DNA from: Advenella sp. S44
GTDB taxonomy: Bacteria; Pseudomonadota; Gammaproteobacteria; Burkholderiales; Burkholderiaceae_B
Length of the DNA: 64,000 bases
Direction of reading: 5' to 3'
NCBI RefSeq assembly: GCF_002810445.1
Contig: NZ_NEXS01000003.1
Coordinates: 372,001-436,000, forward strand
The notes below the pieces were generated by a model. The model had not been told where the DNA came from. It saw only the letters and a list, made by a program, of their open reading frames with translations, and did no database searches. Both the position numbers and the translations under genes were made by a program. Below, piece after piece: positions 1 through 9,608 of this stretch (position 1 is its first letter; each line of letters opens with the position of its first letter).

Positions 1-1
1 A

Positions 2-241
2 GCCGGGATCGCGATCGTGCATTCATCCGCGGCAGGTCTGGGTGGCTGTCCCTATGCCAAGGGCGCCACCGGCAATGTCGCCACCGAAGATGTCCTGTAC
101 ATGCTGCATGGCATGGACATCGAAACCGGCATCGACCTGGATCAGGTCATCAACACCGGGCAGTGGATTTCCGATTACCTTCAACGCGCCAATGCCAGCC
201 GTGCCGGCAAGGCGATTATCACTAAGAGACAGGCGGCGTAA
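2..241 (+). CDS. Hydroxymethylglutaryl-CoA lyase, C-terminal fragment (cut by window edge)
   Basis: The last 79 residues of a protein that begins before the window. HMG-CoA lyase cleaves 3-hydroxy-3-methylglutaryl-CoA to acetyl-CoA and acetoacetate, the final step of leucine degradation. The visible part carries the family's glycine-rich loop with the catalytic cysteine, GLGGCPYAKGATGN, followed by the conserved ATEDVLYMLHGM helix. The residue just before the two serines ahead of this loop is His, where relatives usually have Asp (from memory of the family). The stop lies 8 bp before the next gene, so the two are probably co-transcribed. Gene symbols differ between species, so none is given. 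Confidence 0.88.
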   Translation, partial: AGIAIVHSSAAGLGGCPYAKGATGNVATEDVLYMLHGMDIETGIDLDQVINTGQWISDYLQRANASRAGKAIITKRQAA

Positions 242-249
242 GCGAATTT

Positions 250-729
250 ATGGTCATCAACTTTTTACCGCTTACCGAAGCGGAGCGCGACCAGTTGCTC
301 GCCTCCATCCACCCTTTGCCCATCCGTGGACCGGCCTGGCGCACCTGGGTCAAGACGGCTGCCTGGCTTGTCCTGGGCCTGATCGTATTGCAGTTCTTTA
401 TTGCCTTTAACAAGGCAGGCATGCAGATGCTGTATTCCATGACCGGCCTGATCCTGCTGGTTGTTTTTGTGGCACTTGCCGTGACCACCCGCTATATGCA
501 GACTTCAATCACCACCATTGACGCCGACGGCATGCGACAAAGCTGGCTGACCCGGCGTGAAGTGGCCTGGCAGGACGTGACCTTTGCCAAGTTCGTCCCC
601 ATGCTGGCCTCCAAGCGGCTGGTCGTCTTCACAAAAAAAGGCAAGCCCGTTGTGTTCCAGGGCGGAACCCGGGAACTTCAGATCGCGTTTGCCAAAATCT
701 CGCTGGCATTCAAGAATCGCAAGGTTTGA
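250..729 (+). CDS. Hypothetical membrane protein with two N-terminal TM helices and a PH-like domain
   Basis: 159 residues, function not recognised. Two hydrophobic segments at about residues 36-53 and 58-80 form a short hairpin in the membrane. The C-terminal half (about 85-155) looks like a small beta-rich cytoplasmic domain of the bacterial PH/YcxB type: TSITTIDADGMRQSW, then REVAWQDVTF, then a helix at the end. That domain assignment is inferred from pattern only. The ATG follows the HMG-CoA lyase stop by 8 bp, so it is likely translated from the same message; no strong Shine-Dalgarno is visible. Confidence 0.6.
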   Translation: MVINFLPLTEAERDQLLASIHPLPIRGPAWRTWVKTAAWLVLGLIVLQFFIAFNKAGMQMLYSMTGLILLVVFVALAVTTRYMQTSITTIDADGMRQSWLTRREVAWQDVTFAKFVPMLASKRLVVFTKKGKPVVFQGGTRELQIAFAKISLAFKNRKV

Positions 730-1035
730 TGTAATAAAAAATGCGGTAAGCAATGGAATGAGTGTGGCTTTTCCTGCGTGTTGCCTTTTGCTGTCTAAGC
801 AACACGGCGGATTTCTGAAATGGTAAAGAAGCCCCTCATTCAAGCTGTCGTCGCCACGCAGGATCAACTGGCGTTTAGCCGCTCGTCTGTTGCAGGCGAC
901 GCTTGCTAGGACGCAAGCCGGCGCGACGCTGTCGCAGGAGGGTGATGTTGATGTGCCATATAAGGAGAGGCCGAAATTGGAAGCGTCTTTAAGGTATGCT
1001 ACTTAATTGTCCATTACTTTCCAAGTATCACGATT
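730..1035 (+). other. Intergenic region upstream of fmt
   Basis: 306 bp without a convincing gene. It contains two short hairpin sequences, GCTTGC/GCAAGC (901-906 and 913-918) and GCGAC/GTCGC (923-927 and 931-935), neither followed by a T-run. No clear promoter hexamers were found. Confidence 0.5.
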
Positions 1036-2001
1036 ATGCTGAATGTTGTTTTTGCGGGAACGCCCGAATTTGCCCGCCAGGCGCTGGCAGCCATTGTGCA
1101 GGCCGGATTTTCGGTTCCTCTTGTCATGACGCAGCCCGATCGTCCCGCCGGCCGCGGGATGAAGCTGACGCCCAGCCCGGTCAAACAATTGGCTGTTGCG
1201 CAGAACATCCGCGTAATCCAGCCGACAAGTCTGCGATTGGACGGCAAGTATCCTGACGAGGCCGTCAGTGCCCGGCAGACGCTGCAAGCTCTGCAACCAG
1301 ATGTCATGGTCGTGGCCGCCTATGGCCTGATCCTGCCCCAGTGGGTGCTGGATTTACCCCGCTATGGCTGTCTGAATATCCATGCCAGCCTGTTGCCACG
1401 CTGGCGCGGAGCGGCTCCTATTCAGCGTGCGATCGAGGCCGGGGACACTCAGACGGGAATTGCAATCATGCAGATGGATGCAGGTCTGGATACCGGCAAT
1501 GTGATCGCCAGCGCTACCCTGCCCATCGGCGATCAGAACGCTGCGCAGTTGCACGATGAATTGGCCGTCATGGGCGCCGAACAAATTGTCGCCGTGTTGC
1601 AGACGCTGGATCAGGACAAAGTGCTGCATTCGCGCCCGCAGCCGCAAGAAGGCGTCACGTACGCTGCCAAACTGGACAAGCGCGAAGCGGCGCTGGATTT
1701 ATCTGAAGATGCTGTTGCGCTGGCGCGCCGTATCCGTGCTTTTAATCCGGTGCCGGGTGCAACGCTGATGTTGCCGGGACTGAATGATCCGGTCAAAGTG
1801 TGGGATGCCTGCGCGTTGAAAACTGATGCTGCAGGAATGAGTGCATCGGCAGTGCCCGGACAGGTGCTGGCGGCAACGCCCGAAGGCATTGATATCGCGA
1901 CCGTCAATGGCACACTTCGCCTGTTGCAATTGCAGAAAGCAGGTGGCAAGCGTCAGCCGGTTTCGGTGTTTGTTACGGGATGGAAACCGCCCGAGGAGTG
2001 A
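1036..2001 (+). CDS. fmt: Methionyl-tRNA formyltransferase
   Basis: 321 residues, the usual length. It transfers a formyl group from 10-formyltetrahydrofolate to the amino group of Met-tRNAfMet for translation initiation. The N-terminal formyltransferase domain starts [14 protein letters not shown] and contains the catalytic triad seen as N114 and H116 in [12 protein letters not shown] and D152 in GLDTGN. The C-terminal OB-like domain (about 210-315) binds tRNA. The start is placed at the ATG that gives the family N-terminus; the ribosome binding site in front of it is weak. Peptide deformylase (def), often next to fmt, is absent here. It converges on the HAD phosphatase gene. Confidence 0.96.
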   Translation: MLNVVFAGTPEFARQALAAIVQAGFSVPLVMTQPDRPAGRGMKLTPSPVKQLAVAQNIRVIQPTSLRLDGKYPDEAVSARQTLQALQPDVMVVAAYGLILPQWVLDLPRYGCLNIHASLLPRWRGAAPIQRAIEAGDTQTGIAIMQMDAGLDTGNVIASATLPIGDQNAAQLHDELAVMGAEQIVAVLQTLDQDKVLHSRPQPQEGVTYAAKLDKREAALDLSEDAVALARRIRAFNPVPGATLMLPGLNDPVKVWDACALKTDAAGMSASAVPGQVLAATPEGIDIATVNGTLRLLQLQKAGGKRQPVSVFVTGWKPPEE

Positions 2002-2043
2002 GTCAAGGTTTCTATCAGGTTCGGCCTATCAGGTCCACGCCGA

Positions 2044-2682
2044 TCAGCCTGGTAATAATTGGAGCCGCAGATCATTTGGGGTGTCAAAAAGAAACTGCGG
2101 TCCTTGTGCCCGGAGCACGTCGGGATGGTTATATCCCCAGGCTACGCTGGCGGCGTGACAGCCCGATTCTCGCGCGGCGTCAATATCACGGATTTCATCG
2201 CCGATCAGCAGACAGGTTTGCGGCGTGCAGCCGGTCTGCCGGTACAGGGTCTTGAGCCGGGATGCCTTGCCGAACAGGTCGCTGCCGCAGCGATACTGGT
2301 CGATCAATGCCGTGGCCATGCCCAGTGTGCGCCGCACATTGACCTCACTGTTTGAGCTCAACACGGCAATCTGGTAACCGGCCTGTTTAAGCGCCGCCAG
2401 GGCCTGCTCTATGCCCGCAAACAAGCGCACATCCGGCGAGGCCTCTTGCATGCGCTGGCGAAACTCCATCAGAATGGCCGGCGCTTTCCAGAAGGGGATA
2501 TTCAGCGTGCTCAGGATCTGGCGCACATCGCGATGCCGCAATTGTTCCTTCTCATCTTCGGCCGGATTGCGAAACCCGTATTTTTGCGCCACGCTGGCTA
2601 GCACCGTATCAAACCACGGCAGGGTGTCAGCCAGCGTGCCGTCAAAGTCAAAAGCCAGCAATTGATAAGGCAGGGACTTCAT
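2044..2682 (-). CDS. HAD-superfamily hydrolase (phosphoglycolate phosphatase-like)
   Basis: 212 residues. All four HAD motifs are visible: the nucleophile motif FDFDGTLADT near residue 11, motif II serine in VLSSNSEVN near 110, a lysine near 140 in GKASRLKTL, and the acidic motif IV GDEIRDIDAARESG near 162. A helical cap domain lies between motifs I and II, as in Gph-type phosphatases. Substrate cannot be read from sequence; phosphoglycolate or another small phosphoester is possible. It lies 13 bp downstream of rimO on the same strand and is probably in its transcript. Confidence 0.85.
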   Translation of the reverse strand: MKSLPYQLLAFDFDGTLADTLPWFDTVLASVAQKYGFRNPAEDEKEQLRHRDVRQILSTLNIPFWKAPAILMEFRQRMQEASPDVRLFAGIEQALAALKQAGYQIAVLSSNSEVNVRRTLGMATALIDQYRCGSDLFGKASRLKTLYRQTGCTPQTCLLIGDEIRDIDAARESGCHAASVAWGYNHPDVLRAQGPQFLFDTPNDLRLQLLPG

Positions 2683-2695
2683 CGGTCAATCACAA

Positions 2696-4024
2696 TCATG
2701 ATAGCGGTTTGTGATCGGCCCACAGATCGTATTCGTTGCTGTCAGTCACGGTACAGCGCACGATCTGGCCAGGCTGCAGTTTTTCAATGCTGCTGATAAA
2801 CACACAGCCGTCGATTTCCGGCGCATCGGCATGTGAACGACCAACTGCATCGCCATCTTCATCAATTTCGTCAATCAGAACGTCAATGTCGCGTCCGACC
2901 TTGCGTGCCAGCCGGGCAGTGGAAATCTCCTGTTGGTGAGCCATGAAGCGCTCCCAGCGATCCTGCTTGACCTCGTCGGGTACATGATCGCCCAGGGTAT
3001 TGGCAGGTGCGCCCTCTACCGGCGAATACTGGAAACAGCCCACGCGGTCCAGTTGCGCTTCGGTCATCCAGTCAAGCAAATACTGGAAGTCTTCCTCGGT
3101 CTCGCCCGGGAATCCCACAATAAAGGTGGAGCGGATGGTCAGGTCTGGACAGATTTGGCGCCATTTGTGAATGCGCGCCAGCGTGCGGTCTTCAAACGCA
3201 GGCCGTTTCATGGCTTTGAGCACCTTGGGACTGGCGTGCTGGAACGGGATATCCAGATAGGGCAGAATTTTGCCTTCAGCCATCAGCGGAATCACTTCAT
3301 CAACGCTGGGGTAGGGGTAAACATAATGCAATCGGACCCAGACGCCCAGCTCGGACAGGGCCTGGCACAGTTCGGTCATGCGGGTGCGTACAGGACGGCC
3401 ATTCCAGAAGCCGCTGCGGTATTTGATGTCCACGCCATAGGCGCTGGTGTCCTGGGAAATGATCAGCAGTTCTTTGACACCTGCATTGGCCAGACGTTGC
3501 GCCTCTTGCAGTACGTCGCCCACCGGACGGCTGACCAGATCGCCGCGCATGGACGGGATGATACAGAAGCTGCAGCGGTGATTGCAGCCTTCGGAAATCT
3601 TCAAATAGGCATAATGCCTGGGTGTCAGCTTAATGCCTTGTGGCGGCACCAGATCCACATAGGGATTATGGTCGCGCGACGGCGGTGCGACACCATGCAC
3701 GGCGCGGACCACTTCCTCATATTGTTGGGGGCCGGTCACGGACAAGACACTGGGATGCACCTGGCGAATGACTTGTTCCTCAACGCCCATACAGCCAGTC
3801 ACAATCACTTTGCCGTTTGCCGAGATGGCCTCGCCAATGGCGTCCAGCGACTCTGCCTTGGCGCTGTCGATAAAGCCACAGGTATTGACCACGACAACGT
3901 CGGCGCCTTCATAGGAGGGAGAAATATCATAACCTTCAGTGCGCAGCTGGGTCAGGATGCGTTCAGAGTCAACGAGTGCCTTCGGGCAGCCCAGACTGAC
4001 AAAGCCGACGCGGGGAGCGGACAT
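2696..4024 (-). CDS. rimO: Ribosomal protein S12 methylthiotransferase RimO
   Basis: 442 residues. Radical-SAM enzyme that adds a methylthio group to the conserved aspartate of ribosomal protein S12. It shows the three expected parts: an N-terminal UPF0004 domain with cluster cysteines ([32 protein letters not shown]), a central radical SAM domain with the CX3CX2C motif in [14 protein letters not shown], and a C-terminal TRAM domain (about 375-440). The N-terminal CPKALVDSE sequence separates RimO from MiaB. Transcribed leftward, diverging from rsmB, with a HAD phosphatase gene behind it. Confidence 0.97.
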   Translation of the reverse strand: MSAPRVGFVSLGCPKALVDSERILTQLRTEGYDISPSYEGADVVVVNTCGFIDSAKAESLDAIGEAISANGKVIVTGCMGVEEQVIRQVHPSVLSVTGPQQYEEVVRAVHGVAPPSRDHNPYVDLVPPQGIKLTPRHYAYLKISEGCNHRCSFCIIPSMRGDLVSRPVGDVLQEAQRLANAGVKELLIISQDTSAYGVDIKYRSGFWNGRPVRTRMTELCQALSELGVWVRLHYVYPYPSVDEVIPLMAEGKILPYLDIPFQHASPKVLKAMKRPAFEDRTLARIHKWRQICPDLTIRSTFIVGFPGETEEDFQYLLDWMTEAQLDRVGCFQYSPVEGAPANTLGDHVPDEVKQDRWERFMAHQQEISTARLARKVGRDIDVLIDEIDEDGDAVGRSHADAPEIDGCVFISSIEKLQPGQIVRCTVTDSNEYDLWADHKPLS

Positions 4025-4442
4025 AAAAAACCTTTAATAAATGGAGAATAAATACGAAAACAATCGCAAGCAACGTATTCGAATGGAGTATGGGAAGTAA
4101 AATGCCTTCTGCCAGTTCCATTGCGAGGTCGCCGATGCTGCCGGTTTGGCGTGTGCCCTTGTATTGCTGTACTGTTTGACAACAGTACAGGCAAGTGCAG
4201 GGCTTGCACAACAGTAGCGGTTTGCCTGCATTGTTGACAACGCCGCTGGTTGGCAGTGCGGGCAACATAGCCCCGCTTTCCGACAAAACTGCGAAAACTG
4301 CCATGGCTTGTTTTTGGTCTGCCAGCCCGCCGCCTGTCGCGACGCGTTTGCTATCGCAATGAATAATCAGGCAATTTTACCATTTCCGCTCACTAACGGT
4401 GTATATGCACAGTCAATTTTTTATGCTTGGGGATCTTAGTCT
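4025..4442. other. Divergent intergenic region between rimO and rsmB
   Basis: 418 bp with no supported gene; the open frames on the minus strand are cysteine-rich and lack family resemblance. It should hold the start signals for both rimO (leftward) and rsmB (rightward). The most striking element is the perfect inverted repeat at 4167-4190, listed separately. Confidence 0.5.
4167..4190. promoter_or_regulatory. Perfect 10-bp inverted repeat (possible operator)
   Basis: Arms CTGTACTGTT (4167-4176) and AACAGTACAG (4181-4190) are exact reverse complements separated by TGAC. There is no T-run on either side, so a terminator is unlikely. Its place between divergent genes suggests a protein-binding site. 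A second small palindrome, GTTGACAAC, sits at 4233-4241. Confidence 0.45.
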
Positions 4443-5795
4443 ATGACCCGTCCCGCCCAGCCCGTCGTCTCGCCCCAAGCGACGCCGGCCACACCGCCCT
4501 TAAGCGAGCTTTTGCTGGCAACGGCATATGCAGTGCAGGCAGTCGGCGAAGGCCGCTCCCTGACCGATATTTTGAATGCCGAGCCGGCGAATCGTCGCGC
4601 CGCGGTGCAGTCCCTGTCATTTTACGTTATGCGCCAGTTGGCCCGCGGGCACGCGCTGGCAGACCTGCTGCTGGATCGCCGTGCGCCCAATGCGCTGGTG
4701 GAGAGTCTTTTGAGCACGGCCTTGTGCCTGTTGTCCATCGATGAGAGTGAAGTGCACCATGATCCGCGGGTGCCGGTCTATGAATCCTACACCCTGGTCA
4801 GTCAGGCCGTGACCGCGGCCGGCCTGGATCGAAAAACGGCTGGCTTTAAGGGGCTGATCAACGCCTGCCTGCGGCGCTTTGAGCGGGAGCGCCCGGCGCT
4901 ATTGGAGCAGGCCCATCTTCGCAGCAATGTGCGCTGGGGCTTTCCCAAATGGTGGATCGCTCGGGTGCGTCAGGCCTATCCCGCGCAATGGGAATCAATC
5001 CTGGGCAGCAGTTTTCAGGCGGGACCGCTTACGCTTCGGGTCAATACACGCAAAATCAGCCGCCAAGCCTTGCTGGCGGCACTGCTGGAGCAACAAATTG
5101 CCGCCACGGCTATTGGCGAGCACGGCGTGATTCTGGCGCAGCCGCTGCCGGTGGCCAGAATCCCCGGTTTCGAGGAAGGCTGGTGGATGGTGCAGGATCC
5201 GGGTGCGCAACTGGCTGCCGAGCTCTTGCCGGTCACCGACGGTATGCGCGTGCTGGACGCCTGCGCCGCGCCGGGCGGCAAGACGGCGGGTTTGTTGATG
5301 CAGGCGCAGTTGCAGTTGACTGCACTGGATATTGATGAGCGCCGCCTGGATCGCGTAGCCGCGAACCTGCAGCGGCTTGACTTGCATGAGGAAGGCGTGA
5401 AGCTGCGCGCCGGCGATGCGATCGATTTGTCATCGTGGTGGGATGGTCAGCATTTTGATGCCATTCTGGCCGATGTCCCCTGTACCGCTTCCGGTATTGT
5501 GCGCCGGCATCCGGATATCCGATGGTTGCGCCAGGAGCAGGATATCGCGGAAACGGCCGCATTGCAGCGACGTATTGTGTCTGCCTTGTGGCAGACACTC
5601 AAGCCGGGCGGCGTGTTTTTGTACGTGACGTGTTCGATTTTTCCGCAAGAGGGCATTGAGCAGGCCCAGTGGATGGCGCAGTCCCTTGAGGGTGCCACTG
5701 CATTGCCGGCTCCCGGCCAATTGCTGCCCGGACAGGGACAGGAGCACGATGGCTTTTTCTACGCCCTGCTGCGTAAACAGGATGAACGCGCATAA
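4443..5795 (+). CDS. rsmB: 16S rRNA (cytosine(967)-C(5))-methyltransferase
   Basis: 450 residues (also called Sun or Fmu). It methylates C967 of 16S rRNA using S-adenosylmethionine. The N-terminal about 145 residues form a NusB-like RNA-binding domain. The catalytic domain has the SAM-binding motif DACAAPGGKT at 272-281, the PCT cysteine C347 (ADVPCTASGIVRRHP), and the TCS cysteine C397 (TCSIFPQE); the two cysteines are the release and nucleophile residues of the m5C methylase family. It heads a rightward run continuing with DUF4390, ntrY and ntrX, an order known from many betaproteobacteria. Confidence 0.95.
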   Translation: MTRPAQPVVSPQATPATPPLSELLLATAYAVQAVGEGRSLTDILNAEPANRRAAVQSLSFYVMRQLARGHALADLLLDRRAPNALVESLLSTALCLLSIDESEVHHDPRVPVYESYTLVSQAVTAAGLDRKTAGFKGLINACLRRFERERPALLEQAHLRSNVRWGFPKWWIARVRQAYPAQWESILGSSFQAGPLTLRVNTRKISRQALLAALLEQQIAATAIGEHGVILAQPLPVARIPGFEEGWWMVQDPGAQLAAELLPVTDGMRVLDACAAPGGKTAGLLMQAQLQLTALDIDERRLDRVAANLQRLDLHEEGVKLRAGDAIDLSSWWDGQHFDAILADVPCTASGIVRRHPDIRWLRQEQDIAETAALQRRIVSALWQTLKPGGVFLYVTCSIFPQEGIEQAQWMAQSLEGATALPAPGQLLPGQGQEHDGFFYALLRKQDERA

Positions 5796-5904
5796 AGGCA
5801 GCGGGTTTGGCTGTCGGCATCGGTTTGGTTGAGGTATCATAGGGACACCACTCACAGGGGACACCGCAAGCGCCGGTGTTGCCAGGCCCGATAACGAATC
5901 ACGC

Positions 5905-6531
5905 ATGCACACCCAGCCCGTTCCCATGCCGCTTGCATTTATTCTGAGGCTTGCACTGACCGTGCTTCTGGGACTGACCGTCACCTGGGGCGCGGGCTTG
6001 CACGCGCAAACGCCTGCCGCAAGACTGGGCGGGGCAACAATCAATAGTGTCCAGATCCAGCAGCAGTCCGATGGCTACGTGCTCAATGCAGACGTGGATC
6101 TACCGCTCTCGAATGACCTGGAAGTGGCGGCGCAGCACGGGGTGCCGTTGTACTTTACCGTAGAGTTCAGGCTGGTGGAACCGCGCTGGTGGTGGTTTGA
6201 CCGCGAAGTCTATGACCAGTCCCAAACCTGGCGCGTCGCCTACAATGCGCTGGTGCGCCAATGGCGTGTGACTTCCGGCGATTATTCGGTGCCCGAAATG
6301 TCGCTGTCCGATGCCCTGCACACCATTACACGCATTTATAACTGGCCGGTAGGGCCGTTCACCGGCCTGGATCCTGACCAGCATTACGAAGCACAGTTTC
6401 GCATGAAACTGGATACCTCTCTTTTACCGCGTCCCTTTCGTATGGATGCCCTGGGCGGTCGCGCCTGGGCCTTATCGACACCATGGAAAAATTTCGAATT
6501 TCTATTTTCGGCAACCACGCCCAGTCCCTGA
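5905..6531 (+). CDS. DUF4390 domain-containing exported protein
   Basis: 208 residues. An N-terminal signal peptide (hydrophobic about residues 10-28, ending near HAQTPAAR) suggests export to the periplasm. The rest matches the DUF4390 pattern: a beta-rich domain with VEPRWWWFDREV, a conserved YNALVRQWRV and the terminal FRMDALGGRAWALS. No function is established for this family. It sits between rsmB and ntrY and its 3' end overlaps the ntrY start by 49 bp, which implies tight coupling with the sensor kinase. A second in-frame ATG at 5926 could also be the start. Confidence 0.85.
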   Translation: MHTQPVPMPLAFILRLALTVLLGLTVTWGAGLHAQTPAARLGGATINSVQIQQQSDGYVLNADVDLPLSNDLEVAAQHGVPLYFTVEFRLVEPRWWWFDREVYDQSQTWRVAYNALVRQWRVTSGDYSVPEMSLSDALHTITRIYNWPVGPFTGLDPDQHYEAQFRMKLDTSLLPRPFRMDALGGRAWALSTPWKNFEFLFSATTPSP

Positions 6532-8810
6532 TCAAATGGGTGGTGCGACTGGTATTTATTGCCGCCGTGCTCGCGGCCCTGGTATTGATGGGTCTGCTGG
6601 TTCGCTCTACGGGCAATTCCTCAAGGCTGGCACAGCAGTACGATTTGCTGCTGTTGCTCAACGGGGTACTGGCGCTGGCATTGTTCCTGTGGGTCTCGAT
6701 GCTGACCATTCGCCTGATCCGGCAATTGCGGTCCAGGCAGTTTGGCGCCCGATTGACGTTTCGTTTTGCACTCGCGTTCGCCGTGATGGCGATTATTCCT
6801 GGCGTTGTCATTTATCTGCTTTCGGTGCAGTTTATGTCGCGATCGGTCGAATCCTGGTTCAACGTCAGGGTGGACAGCGCCTTGCAGTCTGGTCTGACGC
6901 TGGGCCAGGCATCGCTTGACAGCCAGGTGGGCGATTTGCTGTCGCGTGCCAGGCTGATGGCCGACGATTTATCCAACGTTCCCGATCAGGAATTGTCGGT
7001 CGCGCTAACCCGCCTACGTGAAAACACGACGGTGGGGGATGCCTTGGTATTTACGGTATCCGGGAGCCGGGTGGTCGCGTTCTCCAGTTCCTCTTTTGGC
7101 AGCTTGTTGCCGCAAATGCCGCCGGTATCGGTGTTGAATCAGTTGCGGCTGTCTCGTTCCTATGCCCGCACCGAGGCGGTTGACGGTACGGATTTTGAGA
7201 ATCCGCAGTTGCGCATCCGGGTCATCGTGCCGGTGTTTTCCAATTCCTTCAAGCTGGATGCTCCGCTGGGGGCCTCGCCCGAGCCGTATCTGCTGCAGTT
7301 GACCCGTCTGGTGCCGGAAAATATCGGCAGCAATTTGAACGAGGTGCAGAAAGGGTTTCGCGACTATCAGGAGTTGGCCCTCTCGCGCAAGGGAATCCAG
7401 AAACTGTACGGCATCACCCTGACGCTGGCGTTGCTGGTGACGCTGTTTACCTCTATTGCCGTGGCGCTGGCTATCGCACGGCGTCTGGTCAAGCCGCTAT
7501 TGACGCTGGCTTCCGGCACACAGGCGGTGGCTGTTGGAGACTACCGACCCTTGCCTGAACCCACGGCCATGGACGAAATCGGTCTGCTTACCCGATCGTT
7601 CAATGCAATGACGCGCCAGCTTGACGAGGCGCGACGCCAGGTCGAGACCAATCGCATTCAGTTGGAGCGCTCCAATGCCTATCTGGAAAGCGTCATGGCC
7701 GGCCTGTCCTCGGGCGTAATTGTTTTTGATGAGCGATTCAATGTGACCACGGTAAACAAAGGCGCCCAGTCCATTCTCGATGTTGATCTGCGCTCGGTGC
7801 CGGGGCGGCCGCTGGAGGTGGTCGATTCTCTGATTGAGTTTACCCGGCAGATTCGCAGGGCTTTTGCAGATCACGCGGCCGTCGGATCGGAGCGCCACTA
7901 CTGGCAGGAACAAATCACGCTGTCGACCAGCAGCGAAAGCGATGAAACCGACGATGTCACGCTTTTGATGCGTGGCACCCGCTTGCGCATTGATGGACGG
8001 CCCACCGGCTATGTCGTGGTGTTCGACGATATTTCAGAAGTGATATCGGCAAACCGCGCGCGGGCCTGGGGCGAAGTGGCGCGGCGACTGGCCCATGAAA
8101 TCAAAAATCCGCTGACGCCGATCCAGCTGTCGGCCGAGCGGCTGGCCATGAAACTGGAAGGGCATCTGGATGAGCGCAACGCCGGTATCCTGGCGCGCTC
8201 AACCAATACCATCATCAATCAGGTCTCATCGCTGAAAAAAATGGTGGATGACTTTCGCGAGTACGCCAGAACCCCCCCGGCGCAAATGCAGCATGTCGAC
8301 ATCAATGCCCTGATATCGGACCTGGCAGTCTTGTATGGCTGGGACCCCGAAGGCCATGGGCCACACGACGAGCCCCTGTATCGCCATATCCGCCTGGAGC
8401 TGGCGCCGGAGCTGCCGCTGGCCGAAGCGGATCCCACGCAGTTGCGCCAGGTCTTGAACAACCTGTTGTCCAATTCGCGTGATGCCATGGCTGAGATGCA
8501 GCTCGATGGCGATGAGCCCGGTATCACCATCCGCACGACGCTTACGCGTTCCGAAAAGGATCAGAGTACGGATGGGCAGGCAATTCGTATTACACTCGAA
8601 GACAGAGGTGGCGGATTTCCTGCCAAGGTATTGCAGACAGCCTTTGAGCCGTACGTCACGACCAAGGCGCATGGCACCGGCCTTGGTTTGCCGATAGTGC
8701 GTAAAATAATTGAAGAGCATGGCGGCAGAATCGACATTGCCAATCGCAAGGACGGTGGAGCGCGTGTATCAATATTACTCACGCGGCTGACTCCGAAAAC
8801 CGGCAATTAG
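6483..8810 (+). CDS. ntrY: Sensor histidine kinase NtrY
   Basis: 775 residues, membrane-bound kinase of the NtrY/NtrX two-component system, linked in other bacteria to nitrogen and redox control. TM helices lie near residues 20-42, 53-78, 92-115 and 310-335, enclosing an extracytoplasmic sensor region of about 190 residues. Then follow a HAMP linker (about 335-388), a PAS domain (about 400-510), the phospho-acceptor H538 in LAHEIKNPLTP, and an ATPase domain with EDRGGGFP and GTGLGLPIVRKII. The start lies inside the DUF4390 gene. It is followed 81 bp later by its response regulator. Confidence 0.93.
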   Translation: MEKFRISIFGNHAQSLIKWVVRLVFIAAVLAALVLMGLLVRSTGNSSRLAQQYDLLLLLNGVLALALFLWVSMLTIRLIRQLRSRQFGARLTFRFALAFAVMAIIPGVVIYLLSVQFMSRSVESWFNVRVDSALQSGLTLGQASLDSQVGDLLSRARLMADDLSNVPDQELSVALTRLRENTTVGDALVFTVSGSRVVAFSSSSFGSLLPQMPPVSVLNQLRLSRSYARTEAVDGTDFENPQLRIRVIVPVFSNSFKLDAPLGASPEPYLLQLTRLVPENIGSNLNEVQKGFRDYQELALSRKGIQKLYGITLTLALLVTLFTSIAVALAIARRLVKPLLTLASGTQAVAVGDYRPLPEPTAMDEIGLLTRSFNAMTRQLDEARRQVETNRIQLERSNAYLESVMAGLSSGVIVFDERFNVTTVNKGAQSILDVDLRSVPGRPLEVVDSLIEFTRQIRRAFADHAAVGSERHYWQEQITLSTSSESDETDDVTLLMRGTRLRIDGRPTGYVVVFDDISEVISANRARAWGEVARRLAHEIKNPLTPIQLSAERLAMKLEGHLDERNAGILARSTNTIINQVSSLKKMVDDFREYARTPPAQMQHVDINALISDLAVLYGWDPEGHGPHDEPLYRHIRLELAPELPLAEADPTQLRQVLNNLLSNSRDAMAEMQLDGDEPGITIRTTLTRSEKDQSTDGQAIRITLEDRGGGFPAKVLQTAFEPYVTTKAHGTGLGLPIVRKIIEEHGGRIDIANRKDGGARVSILLTRLTPKTGN

Positions 8811-8891
8811 CGCGTTCCCGTGGTTATAATTGAACCCGGAACTTTGATCAGTACCAAAAAAATGCAGTCAGAAAGTAATAGGTGACAAGAT

Positions 8892-9608
8892 ATGGCCAGA
8901 ATTCTGGTGGTTGACGATGAAATTGGTATACGCGAGCTTCTGTCGGAAATTTTATACGACGAAGGTCACACCGTAGAGCTTGCAGAAAATGCTTCGCAGG
9001 CCCGTGCCGCTCGCCTGCGCTACCGGCCCGATCTGGTGCTTCTTGATATCTGGATGCCTGATACCGATGGTGTCAGCCTGCTCAAGGAGTGGGGCTCTCA
9101 GGGTTTGCTGGATATGCCGGTTATCATGATGAGCGGCCATGCTACGGTAGATACCGCGGTTGAAGCCACCCGCATAGGCGCCATGGATTTTCTTGAAAAA
9201 CCCATTACGCTGCAAAAACTGCTCAAGACCGTGCAGGCCGGGCTAATGCGCCCGCACGCCAAACAGGTCATGGCTGCGGCTGGCAATGGCGCTACTCGTG
9301 CGCCGGCTGCCGCTCCCGCTGCCCGAACAGGCATGGCGCCAACGCCTGTGGCCGCAGCGGCCCCGGGCGCGCCGTCTGTCGCCGAGCCGGAAGCACCGGC
9401 TCAAGGGTCGCAACTGGGCAGCATCTCGCTTGACCAACCGTTGCGCGATGCCCGCGATGAATTTGAACGCGTCTACTTTGAATATCATCTGGGTCGCGAA
9501 AATCACAGCATGACCCGAGTGTCGGAAAAAACCGGCCTGGAGCGCACACATCTGTATCGCAAGTTGCGCCAACTGGGTATTGATTCCTCTCGCAAACGCA
9601 ATTCATGA
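8892..9608 (+). CDS. ntrX: NtrX-family response regulator lacking the AAA+ domain
   Basis: 238 residues. The receiver domain (1-120) has the acidic pocket (VVDDE), phospho-acceptor D52 in LLDIWMPD, and the conserved T/S and K (MMSGHA, LEKP). A linker of about 60 residues rich in Ala and Pro follows, then a Fis-type helix-turn-helix at about 195-236 (MTRVSEKTGLERTHLYRKLRQLGI). Classical NtrX proteins are about 450 residues and carry a central sigma54-interacting AAA+ ATPase; here there is no Walker A or GAFTGA motif. It therefore cannot activate sigma54 polymerase in the usual way. A GGTGAC ribosome binding site precedes the ATG. Its stop overlaps the trkA start (ATGA). Confidence 0.88.
   Translation: MARILVVDDEIGIRELLSEILYDEGHTVELAENASQARAARLRYRPDLVLLDIWMPDTDGVSLLKEWGSQGLLDMPVIMMSGHATVDTAVEATRIGAMDFLEKPITLQKLLKTVQAGLMRPHAKQVMAAAGNGATRAPAAAPAARTGMAPTPVAAAAPGAPSVAEPEAPAQGSQLGSISLDQPLRDARDEFERVYFEYHLGRENHSMTRVSEKTGLERTHLYRKLRQLGIDSSRKRNS

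Noticed and set aside
2-241. His in place of Asp ahead of the catalytic loop of HMG-CoA lyase
   Set aside because: Only a fragment is visible and the comparison rests on memory; it may be natural variation.
2933-4051. A 372-codon plus-strand frame opposite rimO
   Set aside because: Antisense shadow of a clearly conserved gene; no ribosome binding site and no family motifs.
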